From Hyphomicrobiales bacterium (lineage in GTDB: Bacteria > Pseudomonadota > Alphaproteobacteria > Rhizobiales > HXMU1428-3): a DNA stretch of 8,419 bases. Position 1 is the first letter of the stretch. Every line of letters begins with the position of its first letter. The position numbers and the translations under genes were made by a program. The stretch spans positions 1 to 8,419 of the forward strand of contig JAJFHW010000331.1 of assembly GCA_021775385.1 (NCBI GenBank), in the 5' to 3' direction. Shown piece by piece: positions 5,158 through 8,419 of this stretch. Below the pieces are notes generated by a model, which was not told the origin of the DNA, did no database searches, and saw only the letters and a program-made list of their open reading frames with translations.

Positions 5158-8100
5158 GTGAACTCAGAACTGAAAATGAATGAGAAAAATACAGGTGACC
5201 TGAAGACTGTTTCGAATTCAAAAAAAACAGACCGTGGAGCTCTTTGTTTGGAAGATCAATATAAAGACCAGTTGTCTGACCTCGGAGAGCGGCTTGATAA
5301 ATATTGGAAACGGATTGCGAATGAGCCGCAATTTAACCCAGTGAAACAACTAGCTTTTGAACTTTCGAGAGAGCTTGAGGTGGGACGCCTTTCTCTTGAT
5401 GATTTTTCTTCTATGATTAAGATTTTATCTGACAGGGCGTTAATGAGCCGTGCGGAAAATATGCGTACTTATATTGGTGAGAAAAATATTGAAGATGCGG
5501 GAAATGATTTAATTCGTTTCCGGGGCTATGTTCATGAAATAGCTCATAAAGATGGTAAGCTCATTTCGTTTGAAGATTTTAAGGCTGAGTTTGAGCGCCC
5601 ACGTAAAGGGATTGTTTTTACGGCTCATCCGACTTTTTCAATGCCTCAAGCTATGAGGGAGTTTTTGATTGAGTTAATTGAAGCTCCTGAGCTAGCGCTG
5701 CAAGCTGACTTTAAAAACAGATTAAATGAATTAGAACATCGCCCGGATCAAGATTTGGATTTAAGTTCAGAACAGCGCCAAGCTCAAACGGCTTTAAAAA
5801 ATGCGGGATGTGCGCGGCGTGAATTTCATAAGATCGTTTTAGAAGAGGCGAGGCGGCTTTACCCAGAGAAATGGACCGAATTACTTCCTTCAATATTCAA
5901 TTTGAATAGCTGGGTTGGTTATGACTTAGATGGCCGCACGGATATTCGATGGTATGATAGCCTTTGTTTTCGCTTGAAAGAAAAACGCGATCAGCTTCAA
6001 CAGCATTCTAGTTCAATTGAGACATGCCTTTATAAGCTACAGGAAACTGAAAAGCAGTCAGCGTCTTTTTTGCAAGCTGCTTACAAAATGATACAAAAAG
6101 AAGTTGATAAACTTGAGCATTCATTAATTCTGTTTTCAGTTGATGACCCGACACCAGCTGACATTAGCAAGGCTGCTAACTTTTTGACTGGTGATGTGGG
6201 GAATGATGGCTCGCCGCTTTCCTCTGGGATATTTAGTGGAGCTAGCAAAGCAGATCGTCCGCTTCTATCTTCTTTGAGCTCTCTTGTTGATCTTGTTTGC
6301 CAGGCGATTGAGGCGAGTACTTCCGATGAAACATTATTTGTTTTAACTGAATTAAAAACTGAACTGTTGAGCGCTGGGTTAACAACATCCCATATCCATA
6401 TTCGTATCAATGCGATGCAATTGCACAATGCTATCAGAAAGCCACTTGGTGGCGGTTCTGTTGATGTGTCAAGTTTGGTTAGCCTTTCTAAATTAGATGA
6501 GATGATTTTAAACGATGAGACTGAAACCGTTAATTTTAAGTGCCTTGCGCTAGAGCGCTCGACAGCTGTTCGTCAGTTTATCGTTATTTCGCAGATTTTG
6601 AAATATATTGATGGGGATGCGCCTATTAGGTTGTTGATTGCTGAATGTGAGCATTCTCTTACTGTTTTATCGGCACTTTATTTTGCGAAACTTTTTGGCA
6701 TTGAGGATCGTGTGGATATTTCTCCGCTCTTTGAAACAGAGCGAGCAATGGAGCGCGGTGCCGAAATTATTAAAGCTTTGCTTAAGCTTAAGTCTTATCG
6801 AGACTATGTCCTAAAGCGCGGGCGGATTTCTATTCAAACTGGATTTTCTGATGCAGGGAGGTTTATGGGGCAGATCCCGGCGACGCTTGCTATTGAGAAG
6901 TTGCAACGCCGGATTGCATCTATTTTAAATAATGCCAATCTTGGCCATATTGAAGTTTTGATTTTTAACACACATGGCGAATCAATGGGGCGGGGTGCAC
7001 ACCCTTCTTCTCTTAAAGAGCGGTTTGATTATGTGCTCACTCCTTATGTTCGCAATGCTTATGATGAAAAAGAATTGAGATTGCATCATGAGATTAGTTT
7101 TCAAGGTGGTGATGGCTATGTGTTTTTTGGCTCAGAGACTTTAGCTAAAGCAACGATGTTAGAATTTGTCAGGTCGCACCATATTGAAGGCGGAGAATTT
7201 TCTGATGTGCTCTATGACAATCCTGATTTTAACGAGGATTTGTTTGAGCATGTGAAAATATATCAAACTAAATTATTTGAGAATAAAGACTACCAATCAA
7301 GTCTTGGTGCTTTAGAGACGAATTTATTATTTAAAACCGGGTCTCGCCAAACGAAACGCCAGTTTGATGGCCGGCAAGATAATCGCGTGGCAGCGGCGAA
7401 AATGAGGGCCATTCCCCATAATGGTGTGCTTCAGCAATTTGGTTTTGTTGCAAATGTCATTAGTGGATTTGGTACGGCTTTGCTTTATGACAAAGAACAA
7501 TTTGCAAATATCTACCAAAATTCAGCCAGAGCACGAAGTTTAGTTGGTATGATTGCCAGGGCTCGCCAACTTTCCAGTGTGAAAACTCTGGTGGCATATG
7601 CGTCTATTTTTAATGATGCATTTTGGGTGACGCGGCCAATTGAGAATATGGAGACGCCATTAAAGGTGCCGTGCTTGTTGTTGGCGGGACTTTTGCGCGG
7701 AGATGAGCGGCACGACCGGTTTATGCACTTGGCGACCTATTTGCGGGAAGACGATATTTATTTGCATGATCTGTTTAAGGAGCTTGGCCTTGATGAGTGG
7801 CAGGGGCAAGCTGATGGGCATGAGCGAGATGAAGTGATTGAGAGTGATATGCTCCATGCACTTCGTATAGCTTTGATTATGCATATTTATTTGCTTGGTG
7901 GTCGTTTGCCTGTATTAGCGGCGCGCAATGATTTAACTCATAAAGATATTATGAGGATGGTTTTGTCTTTGCGGATTGATGATGCTCTTACACCATTACG
8001 AGAGGCTTACCCGCGAGCTAAACCGTCGCGCTCTGAATATGATATTGCTGAAGAGGCGAGCTATATGGTTGATGAGGGTTCTGATTTTGAGGACTTAAAT

Positions 8101-8190
8101 GATCGTTTGATTGACCCTATGGTTGAAAGTTATGATTTAATTAGACGGGTTGGCGTTGGCATTGGTCATCATTTTAGGGCTTATGGCTGA
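5158..8190 (+). CDS. Divergent phosphoenolpyruvate carboxylase-like protein with altered catalytic residues
   Basis: The product of about 1010 residues follows the PEPC (PF00311) layout along its length: F154-T-A-H157-P-T, S251-W-V-G-Y-D-L-D-G259, H-I-R416, P523-L-F-E526-T, G562-F-S-D565, F603-N604-T-H606-G-E-S-M-G-R612-G, G728-S-R730-Q-T-K-R, and M-R750-A-I-P. Against E. coli PEPC (numbering from memory) these keep H138, R396, the metal ligands E506 and D543, R587, R699 and R713. However, K546 is Arg (R568), catalytic-loop H579 is Asn (N604), R581 is His (H606), the Trp of R-A-I-P-W is His, and TAHPTE has Phe for Glu. The C-terminal N-T-G of normal PEPC, part of the aspartate inhibition site, is missing; the protein ends H-H-F-R-A-Y-G. 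It is longer than usual bacterial PEPC (about 880-940). PEP carboxylation is therefore doubtful, but the frame is intact, so it is not a decaying gene. GTG 5158 has GGAG 8 bases upstream and is preferred; ATG 5131 has AAAGGA directly abutting it, and ATG 5176 lacks a site. Confidence 0.8.
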   Translation: MNSELKMNEKNTGDLKTVSNSKKTDRGALCLEDQYKDQLSDLGERLDKYWKRIANEPQFNPVKQLAFELSRELEVGRLSLDDFSSMIKILSDRALMSRAENMRTYIGEKNIEDAGNDLIRFRGYVHEIAHKDGKLISFEDFKAEFERPRKGIVFTAHPTFSMPQAMREFLIELIEAPELALQADFKNRLNELEHRPDQDLDLSSEQRQAQTALKNAGCARREFHKIVLEEARRLYPEKWTELLPSIFNLNSWVGYDLDGRTDIRWYDSLCFRLKEKRDQLQQHSSSIETCLYKLQETEKQSASFLQAAYKMIQKEVDKLEHSLILFSVDDPTPADISKAANFLTGDVGNDGSPLSSGIFSGASKADRPLLSSLSSLVDLVCQAIEASTSDETLFVLTELKTELLSAGLTTSHIHIRINAMQLHNAIRKPLGGGSVDVSSLVSLSKLDEMILNDETETVNFKCLALERSTAVRQFIVISQILKYIDGDAPIRLLIAECEHSLTVLSALYFAKLFGIEDRVDISPLFETERAMERGAEIIKALLKLKSYRDYVLKRGRISIQTGFSDAGRFMGQIPATLAIEKLQRRIASILNNANLGHIEVLIFNTHGESMGRGAHPSSLKERFDYVLTPYVRNAYDEKELRLHHEISFQGGDGYVFFGSETLAKATMLEFVRSHHIEGGEFSDVLYDNPDFNEDLFEHVKIYQTKLFENKDYQSSLGALETNLLFKTGSRQTKRQFDGRQDNRVAAAKMRAIPHNGVLQQFGFVANVISGFGTALLYDKEQFANIYQNSARARSLVGMIARARQLSSVKTLVAYASIFNDAFWVTRPIENMETPLKVPCLLLAGLLRGDERHDRFMHLATYLREDDIYLHDLFKELGLDEWQGQADGHERDEVIESDMLHALRIALIMHIYLLGGRLPVLAARNDLTHKDIMRMVLSLRIDDALTPLREAYPRAKPSRSEYDIAEEASYMVDEGSDFEDLNDRLIDPMVESYDLIRRVGVGIGHHFRAYG

Positions 8191-8229
8191 TTTTAGAGCT
8201 TTAAATTCCTCTTAGTGGCGGCCCTCGAA

Positions 8230-8254
8230 ACAACAAGGCTTTCGTTTTTGTTGT
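8230..8254. repeat. Weak hairpin after the PEPC-like gene
   Basis: ACAACAA (8230-8236) pairs with TTGTTGT (8248-8254) across an 11-base loop. It lies about 40 bases past the stop of the PEPC-like gene. The stem is AT-rich and only a few T's follow, so it is a poor terminator candidate. The remainder of the gap to 8378 shows nothing I can name. Confidence 0.3.
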
Positions 8255-8378
8255 AATTCTCAATTCGTGACTTAAATTATTACTGGCAATGAATGCCCAC
8301 TAGTGACATTGTGCTGCAACAAAATGCATAGTGTGGCCAAACTTTTATTGGGATCAAGCTTTTATTTGGAGATATGGT

Positions 8379-8419
8379 ATGGGTTCTGACGATTATAAAT
8401 TAAATGCTGCAAAAGCGGC
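8379..8419 (+). CDS. rpiA: Start of a gene, probably ribose-5-phosphate isomerase A (partial)
   Basis: ATG 8379 is preceded by GGAGA (8368-8372) at normal spacing, and the frame stays open to the window end. Only M-G-S-D-D-Y-K-L-N-A-A-K-A plus one incomplete codon are visible. This resembles the usual RpiA N-terminus (short acidic lead, then L-K-x-A-A-A-x-x-A). RpiA interconverts ribose 5-phosphate and ribulose 5-phosphate, and in many alphaproteobacteria rpiA lies near gph. ATG 8374 in another frame stops after nine codons. With so few residues the identity is a guess supported by context; that a gene starts here is more certain. Confidence 0.4.
   Translation, partial: MGSDDYKLNAAKA

Noticed and set aside
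1..8419. CRISPR array, tRNA, transposase, phage or toxin-antitoxin genes
   Set aside because: No regularly spaced repeats, cloverleaf sequence or protein of these types was seen on either strand.

Overview
The window reads as chromosomal DNA of a fairly AT-rich (roughly 40% GC by eye) Gram-negative bacterium, most likely an alphaproteobacterium. The reasons are the mix of families: a DUF1045 phosphonate-operon protein, a cytochrome c'-like secreted protein, a fold III (eukaryote-like) ornithine decarboxylase next to an agmatinase, and gph close to a probable rpiA. The taxonomic call is inference. I see no phage, transposon, CRISPR, tRNA or rRNA signal.

Layout. (1) Positions 1-351, minus strand: the N-terminal part of a DUF1045 / 2H-phosphodiesterase-like protein that runs off the left edge. 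(2) 352-943: a gene-free, AT-rich divergent intergenic region holding a 15-bp palindrome, a perfect 14-bp hairpin and a 15-bp tandem duplication. (3) 944-1315: a small exported cytochrome c'-like protein that lacks CxxCH, followed by a strong intrinsic terminator at 1369-1409. (4) 1580-3978: a probable operon on the plus strand of a TusA-like sulfur carrier, an ornithine/lysine decarboxylase and an agmatinase. The last two both point to putrescine formation. (5) 3979-4174: a convergent intergenic gap with a 67% GC, strongly self-complementary block. (6) 4175-4858, minus strand: phosphoglycolate phosphatase (gph). (7) 5158-8190: a roughly 1010-residue protein that keeps the skeleton of phosphoenolpyruvate carboxylase (PEPC) but has lost several catalytic residues and the C-terminal Asn-Thr-Gly. 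(8) 8379-8419: the first codons of a probable ribose-5-phosphate isomerase A.

How the genes fit together. The clearest functional unit is the polyamine operon; why a TusA-like protein leads it is unknown. gph (2-phosphoglycolate salvage), the PEPC-like protein and the probable rpiA all concern central carbon chemistry, but they are not one transcription unit because gph is divergent from the PEPC-like gene. The most unusual content is a theme of known folds with missing key residues: the PEPC-like protein (catalytic loop His and Arg replaced), the cytochrome c'-like protein (no heme attachment motif), and the DUF1045 protein (first HxT motif reads N-A-I). Each of these may be a repurposed relative of a known enzyme or carrier, and the PEPC-like protein is the best candidate for undescribed biology.
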